From positions 1 to 32,606 of the forward strand of contig JAFWXS010000143.1 of the NCBI GenBank assembly GCA_017517925.1: a stretch of DNA of 32,606 bases, read 5' to 3'. How positions within the stretch are numbered: position 1 is the stretch's first letter; every line of letters starts with the position of its first letter. This document shows positions 1 to 7,782 of this stretch, piece after piece. Source of the stretch: Bacteroidaceae bacterium (GTDB lineage: Bacteria > Bacteroidota > Bacteroidia > Bacteroidales > Bacteroidaceae). A program made the translations under genes and the position numbers. The notes below the pieces were generated by a model, which searched no databases, was not told the DNA's origin, and was given only the letters and a program-made list of their open reading frames with translations.

Positions 1-5
1 ACCAA

Positions 6-1082
6 ATGAAAATTCTCAATTATATAACAAAGAGTATTATTGGTCAGACGGCTTTGAATTCTTCAAAGATACATATTATTGTGGAAATGAATGGAAGGAA
101 TTTGATTCTCACTATAGACAACCGCAACAATTTCGGACGTAACATCGTGCTGCAAAACCTCTTCCAGGTCAATATCGGTGCGAGCGGATTCCTTACAGGC
201 TCGGGTGCTAACCTGCTGGCAGCAGCCCTCATAGGTGGTGCTATGGGCTTGGAGTCGGGCTCAATAGGTTATACCGATTGGTTTGCTGCTGCATTCCCAT
301 TGGCAATACTCCTGCTCGTCATAGGCTGGTGGATTGGCGTTAAGGTCATCTTCCCTATACCTAAAGAGCAGCGTCGCCCACAGATTGAGGGTGGTCTGGT
401 ACGTCTGCGTGAGGAGTTGGACTCTATGGGCAAGATGACTACCGAGGAGTATAAGTCTATCGCCATTTTTGTCGGCGTGCTCGGTATGTGGGCTACAACC
501 GACGTGCTCCACACTATCGACGCTACCACCGTAGCATTCATTGGTGCTGTCGTAGCTCTGCTGCCTGGCGTGGGTGTCGTTAAGTGGAACGATGTCGATA
601 TCCCTTGGCACCTGATGCTCTTCTCGGCTGGTGCTTATGCCATCGGTGCGGGTCTGGATGCCACAGCTCTGCCAAAGACTATGGTCGATGTGATGTTCAA
701 CTCGCTGGGTATTACGGAGGCTACACCATTCTGGGTGTTGTACCTCCTGCTCACAGGTATGATGCTCTTCTCGGCTCTGCTGTTCCAGTCGAAGACTATG
801 CGAGCTCTGATTTTTGTCCCTATCGCTATCGGTGTGGCACAGAAGTTCGGCTATCCTATTATGAGTTTGGCATTCCCCGTAGCACTGCTCATCGAGCACG
901 TCTATGTGTTGCCATTCAACTCTAAGCCTGCAGCCCTGCTCTACACCACCAACCATTATAGCTGGAGCGACACCTTTAAGTATGGCTTCACGATGATGCT
1001 CATCGGCTGGGCTATGATTATGGTGTGGGGTGATACCGTACTGCGTTGGTTGGGACACACACCAGACGGATTGTTCTTCTAA
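6..1082 (+). CDS. SLC13/DASS-family anion:sodium symporter, C-terminal part, 5' chimeric
   Basis: From about residue 40 the protein reads as the C-terminal half of a divalent-anion:Na+ symporter (CitT/SLC13 type). It has an RNIVLQNLFQ stretch followed by GASGFLTGSGANLLAAAL, then about seven hydrophobic segments and a conserved-looking end. Family members are about 450-500 residues, so the first 180-200 residues (scaffold and first SNT-like motif) are missing. The first 40 codons (to about position 118) are AT-rich and not membrane-like. The other forward frame across the same bases is open from position 2 to a stop near 140 and gives a more protein-like peptide (containing YYWSDGFEFF and YYCGNEWKEF). 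The ATG at 6 is therefore unlikely to be the true start. The gene is probably a truncated or chimeric copy, or the contig end is misjoined. Substrate cannot be told. Confidence 0.75.
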   Translation: MKILNYITKSIIGQTALNSSKIHIIVEMNGRNLILTIDNRNNFGRNIVLQNLFQVNIGASGFLTGSGANLLAAALIGGAMGLESGSIGYTDWFAAAFPLAILLLVIGWWIGVKVIFPIPKEQRRPQIEGGLVRLREELDSMGKMTTEEYKSIAIFVGVLGMWATTDVLHTIDATTVAFIGAVVALLPGVGVVKWNDVDIPWHLMLFSAGAYAIGAGLDATALPKTMVDVMFNSLGITEATPFWVLYLLLTGMMLFSALLFQSKTMRALIFVPIAIGVAQKFGYPIMSLAFPVALLIEHVYVLPFNSKPAALLYTTNHYSWSDTFKYGFTMMLIGWAMIMVWGDTVLRWLGHTPDGLFF

Positions 1083-1129
1083 CAGCGGTCTATTCTTCTG
1101 ACTAATATAAATATAAGGCATCGGGGACA

Positions 1130-2593
1130 ATGATTGACATAATGACCAAGATACACGACAAGTTCTCTATCGAGTTCAAGGTGGGATTCGTTACGCGACG
1201 TAAGATGCGTCATAACGACTTCTTGGTCTATATGTGGATTTTTGTCCCCAATGCACTTGATATCAACCCCACCACCTACTCCAAGGCGGACTTCTACCGC
1301 GACGTTAAGTCCAACATCCGCCTTATCACGCCTCGTTTCTTGCTGCGTGATATCGTGGGTGGCGAGGCTACACCTCTGCGTAAGCTGCGTGAGGCTCTGG
1401 AGCGTATGGCGAGCGACCCTACGCGAACAGCCATTGCGGAGTATGAGGCACAGATAAAGATCTTCTCCGCTATCGTCAAGAGTGCTCTGCGTGAGGATGT
1501 CAACCATATATGCACATCGCATCAGCGTCGCGACGATGTGAGATTTCTCAGCGAGGAGTATGCATCCCACGCGGGTAAAATACTCTCGGCATATCGCTCA
1601 CTGCGTAACATCATCAACACCCCTACGGTCGATGCCCAGGTTATGGAGTGTTTCCACTATGGTGATGAGTTTATGAGCTATATGTTCAACCAATACACCT
1701 TCCGCCTGTTGCAGTGGCTCAGTGGCGACAAGGAGGCGTATGCCGCTCTCATCGAGCGTCTGTCGGCTATGATACGCGACGAGCAGAACTATCGCGATAA
1801 GATGGGCTATCTGTCGCTCAAGCAGGATGACAGGTTAGAAAACCGCGACCTTATATACTCCCACGGAGTGTTGAAGAAATATATCGAGAGCTCGCTCTAT
1901 TTGCGTGTGCCGAAGAAACGCGATGGCGTTATGATTGAGCAGATATATATGAGTATCGCTGCGGGCTTGTCGATGATTTTTGCCACCATACTGAGCTTCT
2001 ATTTCCAGCAGCGTTTCGGCAACTTCACGTGGCCCTTCTTCTTAGTGCTTGTCATCAGCTATATGGGTAAGGACCGTATCAAGGAGCTTGCACGCTACTA
2101 TTTCGCCCACCGCAAGGGTAGTAAATATTTCGATAATAAGGCAAAGATATCTGTCGGCGACCAGACTATTGGATGGATTAAGGAGGGTGTCGACTTCCTT
2201 CAGCGGAGCAAGATACCGCAGGAGGTGGTGCAGCTACGCGAGAAGCACGCCATAGTCCCTGCCGAGCGACATATCAAGGATGATAAGGTGTTGTTGTATC
2301 GTAAGTGGGTGCATATCGACCGCGAGAAGCTCATCGCCAACAGCGTCTACCACACCGACGGTATCAACGATATCATCCGTCTCAACGTGGGCAGCTTTAT
2401 CCACAAGATGGATAATCCCTACGTGCCACTCAACCTGCTCGATGATGATAACAACCTCTGTCGCATCGACTGTAAGAAGGTCTACTTCCTCAATATCGTT
2501 ATGCAGTACCAATACGATGGCAAGACCGACTATAAGCGTTTCCGCGTGTCGCTATCTCGCGAGGGTATTGAGTCGATAAAAGAGATAGAGTAA
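1130..2593 (+). CDS. Conserved membrane protein of unknown function, two central helices
   Basis: A 487-residue protein that I do not recognise. Residues 1-265 are soluble, mostly charged and predicted helical. Two adjacent hydrophobic segments follow at about 271-292 and 298-313, separated by a short polar turn (QQRFGNFT), and then a soluble C-terminal part of about 170 residues rich in basic and aromatic residues. No signal peptide is visible, so both soluble parts are probably cytoplasmic with a helical hairpin in the membrane. Start ATG is at 1130; an in-frame ATG at 1142 (MTKIHDKFSIEF) is an alternative. It lies 47 bp downstream of the transporter fragment on the same strand and ends just before a strong terminator, so it could be the last gene of that transcript. 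No catalytic motif was seen. Confidence 0.75.
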   Translation: MIDIMTKIHDKFSIEFKVGFVTRRKMRHNDFLVYMWIFVPNALDINPTTYSKADFYRDVKSNIRLITPRFLLRDIVGGEATPLRKLREALERMASDPTRTAIAEYEAQIKIFSAIVKSALREDVNHICTSHQRRDDVRFLSEEYASHAGKILSAYRSLRNIINTPTVDAQVMECFHYGDEFMSYMFNQYTFRLLQWLSGDKEAYAALIERLSAMIRDEQNYRDKMGYLSLKQDDRLENRDLIYSHGVLKKYIESSLYLRVPKKRDGVMIEQIYMSIAAGLSMIFATILSFYFQQRFGNFTWPFFLVLVISYMGKDRIKELARYYFAHRKGSKYFDNKAKISVGDQTIGWIKEGVDFLQRSKIPQEVVQLREKHAIVPAERHIKDDKVLLYRKWVHIDREKLIANSVYHTDGINDIIRLNVGSFIHKMDNPYVPLNLLDDDNNLCRIDCKKVYFLNIVMQYQYDGKTDYKRFRVSLSREGIESIKEIE

Positions 2594-2607
2594 AGTAATT
2601 TATAGAT

Positions 2608-2650
2608 AAAGTAGGGGCTGTCCAATATTATCGTGGACAGCCCCTACTTT
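2608..2650. terminator. Bidirectional intrinsic terminator
   Basis: A perfect 17-bp inverted repeat (arms 2608-2624 and 2634-2650, core GTAGGGGCTGTCCA) with a 9-nt loop lies between the stops of two convergent genes (2593 and 2662). The arms begin AAA and end TTT, so it can terminate transcription from both sides. Confidence 0.85.
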
Positions 2651-2661
2651 ATTGACTCCAC

Positions 2662-4815
2662 CTACTCGTACGATGGAGGAGTAGTCTGTGTAGCCCACTG
2701 TGAGGGCTTCGACGAGGTCTTGTATTCGAGCGTTGCACCGCCTGCCAAATCTTTCAGCTCTACCCACGCTGTGTCGTGCTCCACGCCATTAAGACGCAGG
2801 CTCTGGGTGTATATCTTCTGCTCCGAGCCTCCACTTATTGTGATATCATTACCGTTAGGGAGGTGGATTGTGATATGCTCAAATATAGGGGTGTTGAGGG
2901 TGAAACCGCCTACGCCAGGTATCATAGGATACATACCCACCGAGGCAAATACATACCACGCACCCATCGTTCCCATATCGTCGTTGCCTGGCAGACCATC
3001 GGTCGCCACGTGGTAGAGCTCGTTGAGTATGCGGTTGATGAGTGCCGACGACTTTGCAGGCTTACCCATCCAATTGTATATCCACGGAATCTGAAATCCT
3101 GGCTCGTTGCCCGCAGGGAACCAATCCTCGAAGGGCGACGCATCAATCTGTCGTGTCAGCTCATCGAGTCGAGCCTCGGCAACCTCTACACCACCCACGA
3201 TATCTATCAGCCCCTTGATGTTGTAGGGCACCATCCAGAAATATGTCTTGTACGAAGCCTCGCAGTAATCCTCCCAGCTGCCCGAGAATGCTCGCCACTC
3301 GCCCTGCTCATCCTTGCACTGAATCCACCCTGTGGCAGGGTTGTAGAGGTTCTTCCAGCTGCGGGCTCTGCCCTCGGCATCCCACTGCATAAAGGCGTCG
3401 TTGCAGGCATCCAACGTAAAGCGGCTCAGGGCAAAGTCTGCCGACGTATACTCCAAGTGGAGCGAGGCGTTGGTGTAGCCCTTGTCGCGATAATCTCTCA
3501 ACTTGGGACGCACCTCATACTCCTGGCACTTGAGCCCTGGGCGTGTTGCACCACGCTGCATAATCGCAAGTAGTGGCTTAGGGTCGTATCCTCTCGCACC
3601 AAAAGCCCACGCATTAGCCACCAAGATTGTCGAAGGGTCGCCCTGCATAATGCCCGTTTCGATGTTTGCCATCGACCAGCGAGGGAAGGCTCCTCCCGCC
3701 TGCTCGGCGAAGAGCTGATGCGACACCACAACATCCGATGCAACCTCGGGCGTGAGCATCGATATGAGCTGTATCTGCGTGCGGTAGGTGTCCCAATTGC
3801 TGAAGTTAGCATATACCTCCCTGCCCTGTGGTACAGTGTGCACCTCGAAGTCCGAGCCTATATACTCGCCATTGCAGTCGCTGAAGATGTTGGGGCCCAT
3901 AAATACGTGGTAAAGATGGGTGTAGAACTGCACCTTACGATGCTCCTCGCTGCCTTCGACCTCTATCTTGCCAAGATATGAGTTCCACTCTGCCTCTGCC
4001 TCGCCACGCAACGAGTCGAAACACCATTCGCTATTCTCCACCTCGAGGTTCTCGCGGGCATTCTCCACCGATACGTACGAGATACCTATCTTGTAGTGCA
4101 GGGGCTTCCCCGTGTTGTCAAACGTGAAGTATACGCCCGAGTCGGCACCCTGGCTGAAGCGACCACCCTCGCTGAGTCGCTCCTTGTTCCATACGCCCGT
4201 TACGGTAGCGTCGGCGTCAAACTCCGCAACGAAATATATCTTGTAGGGTGTTGCCCTGCCGCAGAAGTTACCACCGTCGGCATAGCCCTCACACGAGCGA
4301 GGCGAGGTAACGACCACCGCAGCCTCGTCTATCTCGCTTGCCGACACTCCGCCGCCTATTATCACAGTGTTCTGCTCTGATGATGCAGGGAATGTCAGGC
4401 GAGCCAATCCTGTGCGGCAGGTAGCTGTCATCTCTACCGCTATGTCGCCATCGACTTTGGCTGCGTAGTATCCGGCGTGGCCCTTCTCCTCCGTGATACG
4501 CACCTTGCCACCCATCATTCGCTCGGGCGAGGTGTTGAGTGAGCCCTTCATCGCAAGCATAGGGAAGTTACCCATGTGGCTGCATCCTGCGTTTACCTGG
4601 TTGATGACAAATCCCACCTCCTTGTTTACGATAGGTGTGGTGAACTGCAACATACCAAATGGGCGTGTCGCTCCGGGCACACAGTATCCCGACTCGAATC
4701 CCTTGAGGTCGGTACCTATTGTCGTGTCTACATATTGTGCCGGTGTCTGGGCAAAAGCGGTGAGCGATACGACGCTTGCTGCCGCCATCATAAGGAGTCT
4801 TTTTAGAGCCTTCAT
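2662..4815 (-). CDS. GH92 family alpha-mannosidase, secreted
   Basis: A 717-residue exo-acting alpha-mannosidase of glycoside hydrolase family 92, calcium-dependent enzymes that trim mannose from N-glycans or mannans. Residues 1-22 are a signal peptide ending AFA before QTP. An N-terminal beta-sandwich domain (about 25-260, with GCSHMGNFPML) precedes the (alpha/alpha)6 catalytic domain. GNEPGFQIPW (about 569) carries the conserved acid region, and GNDDMGTMGAW (about 610) corresponds to the family GNDD-G-MSAW motif with the catalytic-base aspartates; Gly replaces the usual Ser. The length is near family typical. The gene stands alone, convergent with the unknown membrane protein and divergent from the yeiH-like gene, with no SusC/SusD pair in view. 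The exact linkage specificity (1,2, 1,3 or other) cannot be read from the sequence. Confidence 0.95.
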   Translation of the reverse strand: MKALKRLLMMAAASVVSLTAFAQTPAQYVDTTIGTDLKGFESGYCVPGATRPFGMLQFTTPIVNKEVGFVINQVNAGCSHMGNFPMLAMKGSLNTSPERMMGGKVRITEEKGHAGYYAAKVDGDIAVEMTATCRTGLARLTFPASSEQNTVIIGGGVSASEIDEAAVVVTSPRSCEGYADGGNFCGRATPYKIYFVAEFDADATVTGVWNKERLSEGGRFSQGADSGVYFTFDNTGKPLHYKIGISYVSVENARENLEVENSEWCFDSLRGEAEAEWNSYLGKIEVEGSEEHRKVQFYTHLYHVFMGPNIFSDCNGEYIGSDFEVHTVPQGREVYANFSNWDTYRTQIQLISMLTPEVASDVVVSHQLFAEQAGGAFPRWSMANIETGIMQGDPSTILVANAWAFGARGYDPKPLLAIMQRGATRPGLKCQEYEVRPKLRDYRDKGYTNASLHLEYTSADFALSRFTLDACNDAFMQWDAEGRARSWKNLYNPATGWIQCKDEQGEWRAFSGSWEDYCEASYKTYFWMVPYNIKGLIDIVGGVEVAEARLDELTRQIDASPFEDWFPAGNEPGFQIPWIYNWMGKPAKSSALINRILNELYHVATDGLPGNDDMGTMGAWYVFASVGMYPMIPGVGGFTLNTPIFEHITIHLPNGNDITISGGSEQKIYTQSLRLNGVEHDTAWVELKDLAGGATLEYKTSSKPSQWATQTTPPSYE

Positions 4816-5122
4816 AATTTAGTCATAGTTTATTTTATACAAAGGTATAAATAAAATTTCTGTCGCTCGCCCAAATAGCCATATTTGATAGCCTCAAAAC
4901 CCTATCTGGCTCGCTATCAGGGATATATTTTTGGGCAAAAGTAGATTGTGAGTAGCCCTTCGTCGCCATCTGCCCCTTGCCTAAATCACTCTTTTACAAA
5001 GACTTTAACCGCTTATAGCCCGACAATTAGGTATAAATACTTACTACGATGTGCATTTTTTTTCTTTATTTTGTCCTGATTGTGCAATTTGCAAAATTAT
5101 TTCAAACAAAAAATATCAATTT
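4816..5122. other. Divergent intergenic region
   Basis: This 307-bp AT-rich gap separates two divergent genes. It holds the GH92 promoter box and weak nested inverted repeats: GCCCAAA at 4869 against TTTGGGC at 4930, and GATAGC at 4887 against GCTATC at 4913. No clear TAnnTTTG box was found for the rightward gene. No small gene was recognised. Confidence 0.5.
4840..4847 (-). promoter_or_regulatory. Candidate -7 box for the GH92 gene
   Basis: On the minus strand this reads TACCTTTG, a match to the Bacteroidota TAnnTTTG box. It lies 25 bp upstream of the ATG, giving a short leader of about 20 nt. No convincing -33 TTTG was found at the usual spacing. Confidence 0.55.
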
Positions 5123-6604
5123 ATGAAACAATTTTTAGAGAAATTACGTGTGGAGGATTGGGTAACCGTGTGGTTGAGTATTCCTCTGTTGTTGTTGGCA
5201 ATCCTCGTTCCTCACTCTGTACCAAGTGTTCCATCGACCTTCGTTGGCGAGGCTGCTTGGCACGACATCCTCATCCTTTTCCTCATTGTGCTCGTAGCAC
5301 TCTATTTGGGTAGCTGGCTTATGCGTCGCCCTATGAAGGGTATGCTCTGGTCGCTCATCTTTGTCTTCGCCATCTCTATGCTTGCACAGGTCGTAGCGAA
5401 GATTGGTATTGTCAAGGAGTTTGGCTTCGAGGCAGTATTCTTCTCAGTTATCTTCGGTCTTATCATCCGTAACGTATGGCACATCCCCGAGTGGATGAAG
5501 CCAGCCATCCAGGGCGAGTTCTTCATCAAGATTGGTGTTGTCTGCTTGGGTGCGACGGTTCTCTTCAACGAGGTTATGAAGTCGGGTGCTTACGGTCTTA
5601 TGCAGGCTATCTTAGTTGTCGGCATCGTATGGTTCTTCGCCTTCTGGGTGTCGCGTAAGATGGGTGTCGACGAGCGTTCAGCTATGGTACTCTCGAGCGG
5701 TATGTCTATCTGCGGTGTGTCGGCTTGTATCACAGCTTCGCGTGTAGCCAACTGCGACGACAAGAAGCTCTCTTATATCGTTTCATTGGTGCTTATCATC
5801 GTTGTTCCGATGATTTATCTGATGCCTTGGCTGGCAAATATGATTCTGCCTCTTATCTTCGACGATCCCGAGACTGTAAATCAGGTTGCAGGTGCTTGGA
5901 TTGGCGGTACTGTCGATACCACATCGGGTGTAGGTGCTTCGAGCCAGATTTTCAGCGACAAGGCTAACGAGGTGGCTATGGTGGTTAAGGGCGTGCAGAA
6001 CATCCTCATCGGTGTTGTAGCATTCTTCATCGCACTCTACCTCTCGGCACGTAGCGAGTCGGGTAAGATGCAGCGTCCATCGTTGGGTATCGTGTGGGAG
6101 AAGTTCCCAAAGTTCGTTCTTGGTTTCGTTGTCGCATCGGCGGTCTTCTCTGTTCTCTCGGCTAACGATATGTTGAAGAAGGGCGAGTTGAAGGAGCCTA
6201 AGGCTCAGGAGGTTGTAGCAGAAGTCGTTGTTTCAGCCGAGAAGGAGGCTACCAAGAATATCATCGCTGCTGCTGACGTGGAGGCTGAGCAGCCTGTGAT
6301 TATTGCTGACGCCGACGTTAAGCCAGAGATTAAGCCGGAGATTAAGGCTGAGGTTAAGGCTGAGGTTAAGGCTGACAAGAAGCCAGAGCGTAAGAAGAAC
6401 TCTTCGAAGGATATCGCCAAGATGTTCTCGGGCTTGTTCTTCTCGTTGGCATTCGTATGTATCGGTCTGGATACACGTCTTAAGGATATCATCTCGAAGG
6501 AGAATCGTGCATTGTTGAAGTCGTTCCTCGTGGCACAGACCTTCAATATCATCGTAACCTTCGTCATCGCTTGCCTCTTCTTCGGTGTCCTGAAGCAGAT
6601 GTAA
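5123..6604 (+). CDS. yeiH: YeiH/UPF0324 family membrane protein (putative sulfate exporter family)
   Basis: A 493-residue polytopic membrane protein of the YeiH/PSE family (Cons_hypoth698), whose substrate is unproven. I see about ten hydrophobic segments. Family-like signatures include GSGMSICGVSAC (written SSGMSICGVSACITASRVA in this protein, about residues 193-211), followed by AGAWIGGTVDTTSGVGASS. The start at 5123 (MKQFLEKLRVEDW) is preferred over an in-frame ATG 24 codons upstream, because the extension is Cys/Phe-rich and not family-like. The loop before the last two membrane segments, about residues 354-430, is enlarged and highly charged, with a six-unit Lys-Pro/Ala-Glu repeat; most relatives are shorter here. 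The gene is monocistronic and ends before a strong terminator. Confidence 0.88.
   Translation: MKQFLEKLRVEDWVTVWLSIPLLLLAILVPHSVPSVPSTFVGEAAWHDILILFLIVLVALYLGSWLMRRPMKGMLWSLIFVFAISMLAQVVAKIGIVKEFGFEAVFFSVIFGLIIRNVWHIPEWMKPAIQGEFFIKIGVVCLGATVLFNEVMKSGAYGLMQAILVVGIVWFFAFWVSRKMGVDERSAMVLSSGMSICGVSACITASRVANCDDKKLSYIVSLVLIIVVPMIYLMPWLANMILPLIFDDPETVNQVAGAWIGGTVDTTSGVGASSQIFSDKANEVAMVVKGVQNILIGVVAFFIALYLSARSESGKMQRPSLGIVWEKFPKFVLGFVVASAVFSVLSANDMLKKGELKEPKAQEVVAEVVVSAEKEATKNIIAAADVEAEQPVIIADADVKPEIKPEIKAEVKAEVKADKKPERKKNSSKDIAKMFSGLFFSLAFVCIGLDTRLKDIISKENRALLKSFLVAQTFNIIVTFVIACLFFGVLKQM
6320..6391 (+). repeat. 12-nt coding repeat (KPEI/KAEV units) in the YeiH loop
   Basis: Six 12-nt units encode KPEI, KPEI, KAEV, KAEV, KADK and KPER. 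Units 3 and 4 are identical (AAGGCTGAGGTT), which suggests slippage-driven expansion. The repeat lies in a charged loop between transmembrane segments. Confidence 0.85.
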
Positions 6605-6626
6605 CATCTATCAACCCCGCATAAAA

Positions 6627-6660
6627 AAAGGCGTGTCTAACAAGTTTTAGACACGCCTTT
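6627..6660. terminator. Bidirectional intrinsic terminator
   Basis: A perfect 14-bp stem (AAAGGCGTGTCTAA at 6627-6640, complement at 6647-6660) with a 6-nt loop lies between convergent stops at 6604 and 6687. It is preceded by an A-run and followed by TTTATT, so it can serve both strands. Confidence 0.85.
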
Positions 6661-6686
6661 ATTGTAAAGTTCTACAACAAGCTACC

Positions 6687-7244
6687 CTATCGCATAAGGA
6701 TTACTCGCTCAGGTGGGAGCTCCTTACCACGAGGAAGGGTTACCCTCAACACCTTGCGGCGAGCGACACCCTTGCCATCCTTAGTGGCAGGTATCCACTG
6801 CGGCGATGACTCCATAGCCTTCAGTATGCGACGCAGCAGACGGCGGTCTGTGGAGTTGAGTGTGTCGAAGTCGCACACCTTGCCATCGGCATCGACAGTA
6901 TAGGAGATGATGACCTGAGCCACAGGCTCCGCCTCACCCCACTTGACCTGCGAGGCTATATAGTCGCTGAAGCTCTGCTCCACGCCATCGACCACAAAAC
7001 GTGCCTCCTCGTCGTAACGTAACTCCAGAAGTATCACACCATTCGACGCCTCCTGACCATACTTCTCGATAGTCTGCTCATCCGCAGGTAAGGTCTCAAA
7101 GTTGAGTACATCCTCGGGAGGGATAGCCGCCAGCTCTGCATTTGTCATCGGCTCGCCATTGACAAAGATGAGCGGGTTACCTCTCTGTGCTGACGCAACA
7201 AACGGCAACAAAAGCAATGCTATGAGGAGATGAAGTCTTTTCAT
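6687..7244 (-). CDS. Secreted protein with plug-like and TonB C-terminal-like modules
   Basis: A 185-residue protein with a signal peptide (residues 1-19, ending ASAQ). The first mature part (about 22-75) has NPLIFVNGEPM and then IEKYGQEASNGVILLEL, a pattern like the plug segment of TonB-dependent receptors (name the element, residue pair, YG..A.NGVI). The second part (about 105-178) reads like a TonB C-terminal domain: VIISYTVDADGKV, then SSPQWIPATKDGKGVARRKV. It has no transmembrane anchor, so it is not a classical energy transducer. The same pairing of modules occurs in the BlaR1-like protein at 27677. Function unknown; a periplasmic partner or sensor role is only inference. It stands alone, convergent with yeiH. 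Confidence 0.75.
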   Translation of the reverse strand: MKRLHLLIALLLLPFVASAQRGNPLIFVNGEPMTNAELAAIPPEDVLNFETLPADEQTIEKYGQEASNGVILLELRYDEEARFVVDGVEQSFSDYIASQVKWGEAEPVAQVIISYTVDADGKVCDFDTLNSTDRRLLRRILKAMESSPQWIPATKDGKGVARRKVLRVTLPRGKELPPERVILMR

Positions 7245-7367
7245 GGAAGAGTTTTCAGTAAAAAGGGTACTAAAGGATATTAAGGGTTATTAAAGTCTCA
7301 ATCAAAAACTTTAACCTTGCAGTTTTCACCTCATAAAAGGTAGATTCCCTTCGCCTCACTACGTGAG

Positions 7368-7525
7368 TCGGGGAATGACGTTTATTTATTCCGCCCTCCG
7401 CCAGCTTCTCACAATCGGGGAATGACGTTTATTTATTTCTCCCCTCCGCCAGCTTCTCACAAGTCGGAGAATGACGTTTATTTATTCCGCCCTCCGCCAG
7501 CTTCTCACAAGTCGGGGAATGACGT
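7368..7525. repeat. 48-bp tandem repeat, about 3.3 copies
   Basis: Units start at 7368, 7415, 7464 and (partial) 7512. Each begins TCGGGGAATGACG, followed by TTTATTTATTCCGCCCTCCG and a CCAGCTTCTCACAA end. The copies differ by a few substitutions and one or two indels. The array fills the upstream side of the gap between the TonB-like gene and proS; no ORF uses it. Confidence 0.9.
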
Positions 7526-7561
7526 AACGCAGTATATGCCAGCCAAAAATTCGTTAGAGTG

Positions 7562-7654
7562 TGGCAAATGCAAGGCTTGCGAAGTTGTGTGAGTCCGCAG
7601 TTTACTCGGCGTAAATGAGGAACTCACACAGCAAGCGTAACGCAGTATATGCCA
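7562..7654. repeat. Hairpin repeat element, copy A
   Basis: Nested complementary arms: TGGCAAATGC/GTATATGCCA (7562-7571 with 7645-7654, two mismatches), GCTTGC/GCAAGC (7575-7580 with 7631-7636) and TGTGTGAGT/ACTCACACA (7586-7594 with 7622-7630, perfect). The apex is a conserved core, CCGCAGTTTACTC then GGCGTAAATGAGG, which contains a TTTAC/GTAAA mini-stem. A duplicated right-arm flank (GTAACGCAGTATATGCCAGC) at 7523 suggests a third, eroded unit. Confidence 0.85.
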
Positions 7655-7657
7655 GCC

Positions 7658-7782
7658 AAAAATTCGTTTGGGTAGGCTGAGACAAGGCTTGCGTAGCTCG
7701 AAAAACCGCAGTTTACTCAGCGTAAATGAGGATTTTGAGAGCAAGCGTAACGCAGTATCAGCCTATGCAAACTAATTTTTTA
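7658..7782. repeat. Hairpin repeat element, copy B, overlapping the proS stop
   Basis: Same conserved core as copy A, but different arm sequence with pairing kept. The outer arms at 7658-7683 and 7755-7781 are about 26 bp with a few mismatches, including TAGGCTGA/TCAGCCTA and AAAAATT/AATTTTT. Then come GCTTGC/GCAAGC (7687-7692 with 7741-7746) and CTC-AAAA/TTTT-GAG. The proS stop codon (7780-7782) lies in the right arm, so the element may act as the proS terminator or 3' end structure. Confidence 0.85.

Noticed and set aside
6205-6607. Long reverse-strand ORFs opposite the YeiH loop (Ser/Ala-rich or Leu/Asn-rich repeat proteins)
   Set aside because: They are antisense shadows created by the 12-nt coding repeat; the plus-strand frame has clear family motifs.
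7505-7744. Small ORF across the hairpin elements
   Set aside because: It is built entirely from repeat sequence, with a repeated peptide simply mirroring the DNA repeats.
7368-7782. CRISPR array
   Set aside because: Repeats are tandem without unique spacers (48-bp set) or are long hairpins (about 110 bp); no cas genes are nearby.
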